From: Brucella haematophila
GTDB lineage: Bacteria; Pseudomonadota; Alphaproteobacteria; Rhizobiales; Rhizobiaceae
NCBI RefSeq assembly: GCF_005938105.1
Contig: NZ_VCPE01000011.1
Coordinates: 124,001-188,000 of the forward strand
Length of the DNA stretch: 64,000 nt
Reading direction: 5' to 3'
Made by a program: the position numbers and the translations under genes. Position 1 is the first letter of the stretch, and the number at the start of each line of letters is the position of its first letter. The notes below the pieces were generated by a model that worked only from the letters and a program-made list of their open reading frames with translations, was not told the origin of the DNA and ran no database searches. Below, piece by piece: positions 26,387-34,330 of the stretch.

Positions 26387-27676
26387 TCAGGAACGCAGTG
26401 CCGATGCCGGGCTCATACGCAATGCGAGCAGTGCTGGCACCAGAGACACAATGGCCGCGACAAGGATAAAGCCACCAGCGCCGTAAAGATCATCCATCGA
26501 AAACTCGACGGGCATTCTCACCGCCGTTGTCGCAGTCAACCATGCCGTGATGATGTGGGCGGCTGCGTAGCCGATGGCCAGCCCCAGCAGGATGCCGAGC
26601 ACCAGCAGAAAGAACAACTCGCCCCAGACAATTGTCATCACCGCACTGACCGGTGCACCAAAGGCCCGCAAGGCGCCGATCTGTCGCTTGCGTGCGCCAA
26701 TATGCATGACAGCAACCAGCAGCAAGGCGAAAACAACGATCACCTGCGTACCGACAGCGATACCGAGCAGAAGTTTGCGGGCATCGCCCAGCGTGGAATA
26801 GAGCCGCGTCAGCACCTCCGCCGGGAAAATCGACAATGTCGTTTCAGAGCGATATTCCTGCCGCAGACGATAAGCATCGGCGATGGTCTTCGGCTTGACC
26901 AGAACCGCCGGAATTCCGGGGCTGTTGGCATCGAACCGCTCATCAAGCGGTGCATCGACATCGATCCGGGCATTGTGATCATGCGTATCGTTCGGTCCGA
27001 TTACCGCAAGCGAGCCTTGGGTCTTCGGCGCATCATCATGGGCATCCGCATTCTCATGGTCATGGTCATGACCACTCATGCCGTGCAATTGCCAGACCGC
27101 CCGAATGGGCACAAGGATCGAGCGATCCCATGCGGTTCCTGTCGGAGCCATCTTGCCGCTGACATGATAGCTCAGTTCCGTATGCGCATGACCGCCGGTT
27201 TCAACGGTTCCATGCATCGGATTGACCCGGCCGCCAATCGGCAGATCCACCGCCGAGCCGATAACCGCCTCGCCCAACCGGGTAAACACGGCACCTTCCG
27301 CCAGTTGAGGCGACAAGGCCGCAATCAGTTGTGTCGTTGTGCCGACGATGGGGAAACCCATCGCGCTGTCGCCAAAGCCAATGGGCGCGGCGAAAGCCAC
27401 GCGCGGATCGGCAGTAAGCTTGCCGAGCGTCGCGCCCGACATCAGCGGCAGAGGCGACGGTTGCAGAAACACGGAGGACAATGTCAGTTGCGTGTCGCTT
27501 CCGGCTGCACCCACCACAAGATCGAATTTCTCCGACGCGCGCGCGGTGCCAAGACGCACGGCCCGCTCCTGCAATGTCACCACCGTGCTCAAGGTCACGG
27601 ACAGCGCCAGCAGGATAATCACCGCAACGGCTCCGCTCCAGAACCGGCGAAGATCGGCAAGAATGAATGTGATCAT
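26387..27676 (-). CDS. FtsX/MacB-type ABC transporter permease with histidine-rich periplasmic loop
   Basis: A 429-residue permease. One N-terminal membrane helix (about residues 13-36) is followed by a large periplasmic domain and three C-terminal helices, the MacB/LolE/FtsX layout. The periplasmic domain holds a His/Asp-rich loop, HDHDHENADAH at about residues 203-213, plus HAH near 163 and HDH near 232, which suggests metal binding (zinc or copper). Its start overlaps the ATPase stop by four bases. Such permeases usually move lipoproteins, peptides or work mechanically rather than import ions, so the metal could be a ligand or sensor. Confidence 0.82.
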   Translation of the reverse strand: MITFILADLRRFWSGAVAVIILLALSVTLSTVVTLQERAVRLGTARASEKFDLVVGAAGSDTQLTLSSVFLQPSPLPLMSGATLGKLTADPRVAFAAPIGFGDSAMGFPIVGTTTQLIAALSPQLAEGAVFTRLGEAVIGSAVDLPIGGRVNPMHGTVETGGHAHTELSYHVSGKMAPTGTAWDRSILVPIRAVWQLHGMSGHDHDHENADAHDDAPKTQGSLAVIGPNDTHDHNARIDVDAPLDERFDANSPGIPAVLVKPKTIADAYRLRQEYRSETTLSIFPAEVLTRLYSTLGDARKLLLGIAVGTQVIVVFALLLVAVMHIGARKRQIGALRAFGAPVSAVMTIVWGELFFLLVLGILLGLAIGYAAAHIITAWLTATTAVRMPVEFSMDDLYGAGGFILVAAIVSLVPALLALRMSPASALRS

Positions 27677-28380
27677 GTCGCGCCGTGTCCCGTGACGTCT
27701 TTCGTTATGCGTCCGCCTTCCAGAAAAATCTGCCGCCGCAGGCGCTTCATCAATTGCGGATCATGCGTGACGGCAATCAGCGTGGCCCCCTGCGCGCTGG
27801 CAAGCTGTACCAGAAGTTCGGCGATCTCCGCGCCGGTTTTCTGATCGAGGCTCGCGGTCGGCTCGTCGGCAATGATCACCCGCGGCGCGGGGAACAGCGC
27901 ACGCGCAATGGCCACCCGCTGCATTTCGCCACGCGACAGCGTTTCGATATGCTGGTCGGGCCTTGCAATACCCACTGTTTCCAATAGTTCGAGCGCCCGC
28001 TCGCGCCGCACCGGCTTCACCGCGCGGCTCAGTTTTGCAGGCAGCAGAACATTGGCAATGGCCGAAAGGCCCGGAAAGAGATGGAAATCCTGCATCACCA
28101 GCCCGATATTGCGGGCCCGAAACGCATCGCGCTGAAAAGCCGACAGGCTGCTGAAGGCTTCGCCATTCCATAAGACATGTCCCGTTCGAACGCCTTCAAG
28201 GCCGGTGATCGCGTTGATCAGCGTACTTTTCCCGGACCCCGACGCACCGGCGACAGCCAGATGTTCGCCTTGCGTCAGATGAAAGGTCTCAATGGCGAGT
28301 GCAGGCTCAGGCAGGCCGGGAAAACGGACTTCCAGCGCGGAAATGTCCAGCGAAAGGCCGGACCTTTGTTCAGTCAGCAT
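27673..28380 (-). CDS. ABC transporter ATP-binding protein (MacB/LolD type)
   Basis: A 235-residue ATPase. Walker A GASGSGKST, the signature region LSRGEMQRVAIARAL, and Walker B VIIADEPTASLD are all present, with the switch histidine in VTHDP. It energises the FtsX-type permease encoded immediately downstream (ATGA overlap). The ATG at 28380 lies one base after the stop of the DUF3299-like gene; earlier in-frame starts would lie inside that gene. Confidence 0.88.
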   Translation of the reverse strand: MLTEQRSGLSLDISALEVRFPGLPEPALAIETFHLTQGEHLAVAGASGSGKSTLINAITGLEGVRTGHVLWNGEAFSSLSAFQRDAFRARNIGLVMQDFHLFPGLSAIANVLLPAKLSRAVKPVRRERALELLETVGIARPDQHIETLSRGEMQRVAIARALFPAPRVIIADEPTASLDQKTGAEIAELLVQLASAQGATLIAVTHDPQLMKRLRRQIFLEGGRITKDVTGHGAT

Positions 28381-28381
28381 G

Positions 28382-28855
28382 TCAGACCGTTGTGAATGAA
28401 GCATCGCGCATGCGTAGCTGGCTAACAAATCCCGTTTCAGGATCAGTCCACGAACCATATTCAAGTGTGCCGCGCGTGAGGATTGGCGCGTTGAACTGCA
28501 CGAAAGTCTGCTTCGCCGCGAGATAAACCACCACAATGTTGTCCGGCCAGTCGGAATCCGACGAGCAGAACGGGCAGATCGACATTGGTATTTCGGTCAG
28601 CACGAAGAAATTGGCTTCTGCCTTCAAGGGCGGCGCCATGAAGCCGCTGATGGCGACTTGCTTGCCGGCGGACTGCTTGACCTGATCGGAAAACTCAAGG
28701 CCCAGCACGCCGAAGCTTTTATAGAGATTGTTGAAGCCGAGTTGCTCGGCGGCCCGCGCTTGTGGGAGACCTGTCACCAGCGGCATGGCCAGTGCGCCAA
28801 GCATCACCTGTCGGCGGCTTAGATCGTTCCGGTTGAACATCGAACGCTCCATCAA
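28382..28855 (-). CDS. Tat-exported DUF3299-like protein with CPFC motif
   Basis: A 157-residue exported protein. SRRQVMLGALAMPLVTG near the N-terminus is a twin-arginine signal, with cleavage likely after ARA at about residue 36. The mature domain contains ICPFCSSDSDWP (Cys94 and Cys97), a possible metal or redox site. Proteins of this kind occur beside FtsX-type ABC genes, and in some bacteria in zinc-regulated operons. It is first of a three-gene unit (DUF3299-like, ATPase, permease), 50 bases downstream of the alkaline phosphatase gene. Confidence 0.7.
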   Translation of the reverse strand: MMERSMFNRNDLSRRQVMLGALAMPLVTGLPQARAAEQLGFNNLYKSFGVLGLEFSDQVKQSAGKQVAISGFMAPPLKAEANFFVLTEIPMSICPFCSSDSDWPDNIVVVYLAAKQTFVQFNAPILTRGTLEYGSWTDPETGFVSQLRMRDASFTTV

Positions 28856-28905
28856 TTGCGGGCAAGCGGCGCAAGCCGCCTGCCCTGTTTCAGGATAGAC
28901 CGTAC

Positions 28906-30663
28906 TTACTCGGACTTCGGCTTGCCGAGAGCAAATGTATCAGCAAGGGCGCGATACACGTCGCTCTGTTCCATATAGCCACGCAGCCCTTCGGAGCCCG
29001 GACCCGTCGCCTGAAGAACGATATCGTCTACCGCGTGAACGCCGGTATCCTCATCCTTCGGGATGTTGCCCTGCACGAAAACCGCGCCCGGCACATCCTT
29101 ATAGGCTTCATTGGCAACATATTCGCCCTTTTCATTCTTGATGGCCGGAACGAACGGATCATCCAGCTTCGGGCGGAAGGTTTCATAATGATCCGGGCCG
29201 TTATTGGCAGCCATGAACAGTCGGCGGGAGACATCGACGCGATCCGGATAGCCGTCGCCGTCCTTGTCTTCATAGTTCGGGAAGCCAGCCGCATCGTAAG
29301 TGCCAACCTTGGCGCGCATTTCATCGCCCGGCTTCTCGTCATCAACCGTACCGATAATCGCCACGCCATGGGTGTGGTCGCCGGTCACAACGATCAGCGT
29401 GTCCGGGTTGTTCTTGGCGAATTCCTGCGCAACGCCGACAGCCTTGTCGAACTCGATCGTGTCGACCAGCGCACGTTCCCAGTCGAGCGGGTGGCTCATC
29501 TTGTCGATAGAAGCCCCTTCCACCATCAGGAAGAAGCCTTCCGGATTCTTGGAAAGCTTGTCGAGCGCAGCCTTGGTCATGTCGACCAGGCCCGGCTGGT
29601 TCGGAAACTTGTCGACCGTACCCTTCTTCAGAAACTCGCGGTCCAGCGTCACATCCATATTGCCGGTGTGGAACAGGCCGAGCAGGTTCTGCTGATTGGA
29701 CTGACCGGAAGCGGCCAGTTCGTTCTTGTCGGTGACGATGGCGTAACCCGCATCACGGAACAACTGGATATAATCCTTGTCGTCCTTACGCTTCGAGCCC
29801 GGAACATCCTTGCTCAGGAAATAGGCCGAACCTCCGCCCAGAAGTACATCGGGCTTGACGTCGTAGAACATGCCGACAATGTCCGCCTTATCGGAACGCT
29901 TGCGTGTGTGCGAGACCAGCGCGGCAGGCGTTGCGTCTTCCACTTCTGCCGTGGAAACGATGCCGATGGACTTCTTCGTCTGACGACGCAGCGCTTCGGC
30001 AATGGTTTCGACCTTCGGGTCGTCCTGGCTCGCCGGGGTGCGGTCGGCATAGACGCCCAGCGCGTTCACACGCGCTTTGTGACCCGTCATGTAAGCCGAC
30101 ATGGTGTTGGCGCTGTCAGTCGCGATGGAGTGAGTCGACGACGTGCCGATAAAGGCAACCGGCGGGACGTCATCCATATTGAGGCGACCATTGGCCTTGC
30201 CCTCCGTCATGCCCTTGGACATGATGCGCGCACCGGTGCGGTGCGCAACCGAAAGACCATCAGCCACGAGGAAGATGATGTTCTTGGCTTTGGCTTCAGT
30301 TGCGGTCGGATAGACCTCCCAGGTGACGGTCTTCTTCTCATCGCCTGCCGAAACTTCAACCTTGTAGGCACCCGGCTCCGCGAGCTTCACATCACGCAGA
30401 ATGAGGGCCGAGCCCAGAACTTTGTCCTCGCTCCCCTTCTCTTCTGCGACGAACTCGGCCTTGGAGCCGAACAGGGCTTCATAATCCTTGCCGTTGACGG
30501 TCACCTTGACCTCTTCCGGCTTCACGACCTTGTCGAGTTCCACTTTAAAATCGAACGGAGAGCCGACGAGGATGGTCGCCCGGTCGAGCGGATAGACATC
30601 GGCAGCATGAGCAGCGCCACTCAAGAATGTTGCGGATGCCAAAGTGAGCAAAAGCTTACGCAT
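28906..30663 (-). CDS. phoA: periplasmic alkaline phosphatase
   Basis: A 585-residue alkaline phosphatase with a Sec signal peptide (about residues 1-20, ending GAAHA). The metal/nucleophile motifs are visible: FLVADGLSVAHRTGARI with the first metal aspartate, and TDSANTMSAYMTGHK with the catalytic serine. Further on are MVEGASIDKMSH and VTGDHTHGV with metal ligands. It hydrolyses phosphomonoesters and needs zinc and usually magnesium. An extra immunoglobulin-like N-terminal region (about residues 21-115) precedes the catalytic domain. No clear Pho box was recognised upstream. It may be co-transcribed with the metal-related ABC unit. Confidence 0.85.
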   Translation of the reverse strand: MRKLLLTLASATFLSGAAHAADVYPLDRATILVGSPFDFKVELDKVVKPEEVKVTVNGKDYEALFGSKAEFVAEEKGSEDKVLGSALILRDVKLAEPGAYKVEVSAGDEKKTVTWEVYPTATEAKAKNIIFLVADGLSVAHRTGARIMSKGMTEGKANGRLNMDDVPPVAFIGTSSTHSIATDSANTMSAYMTGHKARVNALGVYADRTPASQDDPKVETIAEALRRQTKKSIGIVSTAEVEDATPAALVSHTRKRSDKADIVGMFYDVKPDVLLGGGSAYFLSKDVPGSKRKDDKDYIQLFRDAGYAIVTDKNELAASGQSNQQNLLGLFHTGNMDVTLDREFLKKGTVDKFPNQPGLVDMTKAALDKLSKNPEGFFLMVEGASIDKMSHPLDWERALVDTIEFDKAVGVAQEFAKNNPDTLIVVTGDHTHGVAIIGTVDDEKPGDEMRAKVGTYDAAGFPNYEDKDGDGYPDRVDVSRRLFMAANNGPDHYETFRPKLDDPFVPAIKNEKGEYVANEAYKDVPGAVFVQGNIPKDEDTGVHAVDDIVLQATGPGSEGLRGYMEQSDVYRALADTFALGKPKSE

Positions 30664-31526
30664 AATAGAAACCCCTTCCTAAGAGTGTCAGGCCTCCATA
30701 AGCAAGCTAGATGACGTGCATATAACGATTTCGGATTTGTTGATCAGGGCCACAGCAGGAAGCCCTATTTCATCACTCCCGGCAGTGCGTTCGTGTGGAT
30801 GGCTTTTTGAAAAGAAGAGCAGATTTGCCTTGAGGCAATGCAGCTGAGTCGGAGTTCGCGAAAGATAGTTTGCAGGGCGTCAAATCGACTGAAAAGCGGG
30901 TCGTTTCGACTGCGGAATGGTGAAACTCAACAATATGAGAATAAAAGACATTTTTTGGCAAACGAAAGCTAATTCGACGTTAGGTTTTCCTAGCGTGACT
31001 GTCCTATAACTGAGATTTCAGAGGGGATTTTACTGTTCAGAGAAGGCCGAAGCGCTAAAAAGGAATCTCTGTAACGATGCTTCGGATGGTAACGCGAAGA
31101 AGTTAAAAAAGCTACAGCATCCAGCTCTAAAAGCACAAAAAACGTCGTTCTTTGCCAATCCATGCACAGGACCCATGCTGGGGCCTGAATTGTCCTCCGT
31201 TACAATGGAGCAGGTTCTCCGACATAAATCCAGCGCCTTCGCGAGGAGCGGTTTGACCCGTAAAGCCCTGCCCCATCGGAGCTGGTCTTTGCTATTCTAC
31301 ACCAGCGCGCTGTATTTCATCGCCTGACAAGTCCTCCCCCGAGAAACCCGATAACGTTCGCATCGCATTGAGCGCCGAGGCCTATTGAAGCCGGAAATGC
31401 GGTTTTCCGTTTAATTTGAAGGCAGCGCGACTGACTGACGATTCGGGGAGCTCATCCACCGCCTAAAAGCGTGGACGATGACAATAAATGACTCCACCTA
31501 CAGTCGTCAGCATGCCGTGTCCGATG

Positions 31527-31542
31527 ATAGACTGCGGTCTAA
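31527..31542. promoter_or_regulatory. candidate parS site 1
   Basis: ATAGACTGCGGTCTAA is an imperfect palindrome with central GC. It matches TTAGACTGCCGTCTAA at 32923-32938 at 14 of 16 positions. RepB (ParB) of repABC replicons binds 16-bp palindromes with a central GC located near the rep genes, so the pair is a good centromere candidate. Confidence 0.5.
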
Positions 31543-31578
31543 TTCCGATAAAAGCTTTTAAAAACAATTCGATAAAAG
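31541..31578. repeat. short tandem A/T-rich repeat next to parS-like site
   Basis: AATTCCGATAAAAG at 31541-31554 and AATTCGATAAAAG at 31566-31578 are direct repeats 25 bases apart. A third diverged unit (GATTCGGAAAGATAAAA) follows at about 31584-31600. They may be binding sites for RepA in repA autoregulation. Confidence 0.4.
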
Positions 31579-31732
31579 AACTCGATTCGGAAAGATAAAA
31601 TTCTTTGTAATTTTTAATTGCCTGCTAACCCTTTGTTAATCCGGGCAGCACTTGCGATACAAGAAGAATCGGACATAATGACGGTATTTAGGCGGTATTA
31701 GTTCCGATGCCGTCACTAGGGATCCCAAGTCA

Positions 31733-32926
31733 ATGAATATCGCAAATTCAACAGCAGCATTGTCGTTTGACGACATGATATTGACGCAGGGGAGAGAAAT
31801 CTCTCGTAAGCTCAATCTGCTGCGCCATGAAAACTTCCCTCCGGATGCGCGGAAAAACCTGCGCCAGTTTTCCATGGCTGAAGCTGCATACTTTCTTGGC
31901 GTCTCCCCCAGCAATTTGAAGAAGCTACATCTCGAAGGCAAAGGCGTCGAGCCGACTATTCTGACAGGTGGACGCCGCGCCTATAGCGTGGACCAGTTGC
32001 ATGAACTGCGTTTGTGGCTCGACCAGAATGGTCGCGCTGAAGTGAAGCGTTATGTTCCGCATCGTCGCGCCCATGAAAAGCTTCAGGTCATTGGCGTCGT
32101 GAATTTCAAGGGCGGCTCTGGCAAGACCACGACGGCAGCGCATCTTGCGCAGCATCTCGCCCTGACGGGTCATCGCGTGCTTGCCATCGACCTTGATCCG
32201 CAGGCTTCCCTGTCGGCTCTGCACGGCATTCAGCCCGAGCTGGATGAATTCCCGTCGCTTTATGAAGCCATTCGTTACGATTCCGAAAAGAAGCCTATCC
32301 GCGAAGTCATTCGTCGGACAAACTTCCCCGGTCTCGACATTATTCCGGCCATGCTGGAGCTTCAGGAATATGAGTACGATACGCCTTTGGCCATGCAGAA
32401 TGGCGGCGAGGGCAAGATGTTCTGGAATCGCATCGCTTCGGTCCTGGCCGAAGTTGATGATTCCTACGATGTCGTCGTCATCGACTGCCCTCCCCAGCTT
32501 GGTTACCTGACGCTGACGGCGCTGTCTGCCGCCACGTCGGTACTGATCACCGTGCATCCGCAGATGCTCGACCTTATGTCGATGTCGCAGTTCCTGCTGA
32601 TGCTTGGCGATATTCTGAAAACCGTTCGTCAGGCTGGCGGTGCAGTACAGCTCGACTGGTTCCGCTATCTGATTACCCGTTATGAGCCGACCGATGTGCC
32701 GCAGGCGCAGATGGTGGGCTTCATGCAAAGCATGCTTGCCTCCCATATGCTCAAGCATCAGATGCTGAAATCAACGGCTATTTCGGATGCCGGTCTGACC
32801 AAACAAACGCTTTATGAAGTCGAACGCTCATCCATGAATCGCGGCACCTATGATCGCGCCATGGAAGCCATGGAAGCGGTCAATTCTGAAATCCGCGGCC
32901 TTATCCACGAAGCATGGGGACGTTAG
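31733..32926 (+). CDS. repA: plasmid partitioning protein RepA (ParA-type ATPase)
   Basis: A 397-residue RepA. An N-terminal helix-turn-helix (SMAEAAYFLGVSPSNLKKLH; about residues 47-66) precedes the deviant Walker A box FKGGSGKTTTAAHLA (about residues 124-138), the A' region LAIDLDPQASL and VVVIDCPPQLGYLTL. RepA segregates the replicon with RepB and represses repABC transcription. The TAG stop overlaps the second parS-like palindrome. The start region has only a weak ribosome-binding site. Confidence 0.95.
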   Translation: MNIANSTAALSFDDMILTQGREISRKLNLLRHENFPPDARKNLRQFSMAEAAYFLGVSPSNLKKLHLEGKGVEPTILTGGRRAYSVDQLHELRLWLDQNGRAEVKRYVPHRRAHEKLQVIGVVNFKGGSGKTTTAAHLAQHLALTGHRVLAIDLDPQASLSALHGIQPELDEFPSLYEAIRYDSEKKPIREVIRRTNFPGLDIIPAMLELQEYEYDTPLAMQNGGEGKMFWNRIASVLAEVDDSYDVVVIDCPPQLGYLTLTALSAATSVLITVHPQMLDLMSMSQFLLMLGDILKTVRQAGGAVQLDWFRYLITRYEPTDVPQAQMVGFMQSMLASHMLKHQMLKSTAISDAGLTKQTLYEVERSSMNRGTYDRAMEAMEAVNSEIRGLIHEAWGR

Positions 32927-32938
32927 ACTGCCGTCTAA
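32923..32938. promoter_or_regulatory. candidate parS site 2 overlapping the repA stop codon
   Basis: TTAGACTGCCGTCTAA has 6-bp perfect arms and central GC, and overlaps the repA stop (32924-32926). It is the better of the two copies, between repA and repB, a known position for centromere-like sites in repABC replicons. Confidence 0.55.
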
Positions 32939-32990
32939 AACGGCAAATACGCAATAAAATCAGGTCTATGACCGGTTTGAGGAATAGAGA

Positions 32991-33977
32991 ATGGCACGGA
33001 AGAACATATTTGATAGCGTGATGCGGAACGAACCGGCAGCGGAACAGCCTTCCCAGCCGGTCGATGCCACATCGCGTCGGTTCGGTGCCGCCAAGTCGCT
33101 CTCCGCTTCGATCGATGAACTCGCCAAGCAGGCTTCGCAAAGGCTGGATGGCGAAACCGTCGTTGAGCTTGATCCGAACAGTCTCGATGCGTCTTTCGTA
33201 GCCGACCGTCTGCCTGAAGCCGACGATCAAGAATATCAGGAACTTCTCGAAGCTATTCGTGATCGCGGGCAGGACAGCCCTATCCTTGTGCGTCCGCATC
33301 CTGAGACCAGCGGTCGCTATATGATCGTCTTTGGCCATCGGCGTGCGCGGGTTGCGCGTGAACTGGGCCACAAGGTCAAAGCCGTTATCAAGCCACTTGC
33401 CGATCTGGAACATATTCTGAGCCAGGGTCAGGAAAACTCGGCGCGCGCCAATCTCAGCTTCATCGAACGTGTTCTATTTGCAGCGCGTCTGGAAGCACTT
33501 GGTTTCGAGCGTGAAGCCATTCAGGCGGCTCTGACCATTGATTATCAAACTCTTTCGAAGATGCTGACCATTCCCAAGGCCATACCGGAAGCCATTCTTC
33601 TGGCCATCGGTCCGGCCAAGGGTATCGGCCGTGATCGTTGGCTTGAATTGCGCAAGCTTATCGAGATTCCAGGCAAGCAAAATGCCGCGGAAGAACTGAT
33701 GGAAACAGATGCTTTCAATGCAGCCTCATCCAGTGAGCGCTTCGAACAGCTGTATGGGTATCTGAAAGGCGCTCGTCAGAAGAAGTCCGTTACCAAGGCA
33801 GCGTTACGCCCAGGTTCGACATGGACCGCTTCGGACAAGTCCGTCAGCGCCACGATCAAGCAGAACGGCAAATCGGCAACGCTGGCTCTCGGCGCAGCCA
33901 ATGGGCCTCGTTTTGCTGAATGGCTCTCTCGCAATCTGGATACGCTTTATGCGTCATTCCAGAATGACGAGAAATAA
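32991..33977 (+). CDS. repB: plasmid partitioning protein RepB (ParB-type)
   Basis: A 328-residue ParB-family protein. The ParB N-terminal domain (DSPILVRPHPE, then YMIVFGHRRARVARELG with the GHRR arginines) lies around residues 90-125. A helix-turn-helix follows at about residues 170-200 (ALTIDYQTLSKMLTIPK). It should bind the parS-like palindromes and act with RepA. It begins 64 bases after repA, with GAGG upstream of the ATG. Confidence 0.95.
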   Translation: MARKNIFDSVMRNEPAAEQPSQPVDATSRRFGAAKSLSASIDELAKQASQRLDGETVVELDPNSLDASFVADRLPEADDQEYQELLEAIRDRGQDSPILVRPHPETSGRYMIVFGHRRARVARELGHKVKAVIKPLADLEHILSQGQENSARANLSFIERVLFAARLEALGFEREAIQAALTIDYQTLSKMLTIPKAIPEAILLAIGPAKGIGRDRWLELRKLIEIPGKQNAAEELMETDAFNAASSSERFEQLYGYLKGARQKKSVTKAALRPGSTWTASDKSVSATIKQNGKSATLALGAANGPRFAEWLSRNLDTLYASFQNDEK

Positions 33978-34062
33978 CATGCATTCGGATTGGAAAGCGG
34001 TTTTCGCAGCCCGGTCCAGTATCTGAGTACGATTTTCTGCGTATCTGTATCGCGTGATTGAA

Positions 34063-34106
34063 AGCATTTTCAGCAAAGTCTGAAACGGCTTTGCATTGGA
34101 AAATGT
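34063..34106. repeat. degenerate RIME-like repeat, copy C
   Basis: AGCATTTTCAGCAAAGTCTG and the following ACGGCTTTGCATTGGAAAATG resemble the repeat copies at 7725 and 36839. It sits in the repB-repC spacer, left of the ctRNA. Confidence 0.4.
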
Positions 34107-34181
34107 GTGGCAAAAAGAGAGGAGCCGTTTCAACGATCTCGATGATCGCGGTTCGCTCCAAGGAAAAAGGAACGAGATAGC

Positions 34182-34236
34182 AAAAGAAAAAGGCCCCCAA
34201 ACGTCGCCGCGTGGAAGCCCTTCTCATTGGTTTAGC
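34182..34236 (-). ncRNA. counter-transcribed antisense RNA (ctRNA/incA) of repABC
   Basis: On the minus strand TTGACA (34271-34266) and GATTCT (34248-34243) form a promoter with a 17-base spacer. Transcription should start near 34236. The product, about 55 nt, ends in a hairpin whose outer stem is GGCTTCC paired with GGGGGCC (ending at 34192), followed by TTTTTCTTTT. Known repABC ctRNAs have this size, position and built-in terminator. They repress repC translation by pairing with its leader. Confidence 0.8.
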
Positions 34237-34330
34237 AGCTAGAGAATCGCAAATCCACGAATCACTGTCAAGTGTAATTAGCGTCATTTCGGCGGGTGGA
34301 TTTCTTTTGCCTTGTGGAAGGTGAAAGAAA

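Larger units (their letters stand above)
30664..31732. other. 1.07-kb spacer upstream of repA without a convincing gene
   Basis: Only short open frames without ribosome-binding sites occur here. The right half is A/T-rich and contains the parS-like palindrome at 31527-31542 and a tandem repeat of a GATAAAAG-containing unit at 31541-31578. The repA promoter must lie near the right end. The left half shows no recognised motif. Confidence 0.6.

Noticed and set aside
26351-27844. 497-codon plus-strand frame opposite the ABC permease
   Set aside because: Antisense to a permease with clear membrane helices; the frame also starts inside the terminator hairpin.
28860-28885. Hairpin GGGCAAGCGGC/GCCGCCTGCCC between phoA and the DUF3299-like gene as a terminator
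   Set aside because: One mismatch and no T run in the direction of phoA transcription; at most an attenuator or processing site.
29035-30714. 559-codon open frame on the plus strand opposite phoA
   Set aside because: Antisense to a gene with a signal peptide and intact alkaline phosphatase motifs; no family recognised.
30773-30961. 62-codon minus-strand frame in the spacer before repA
   Set aside because: No ribosome-binding site, no similarity to known short proteins, and base composition like the surrounding noncoding DNA.
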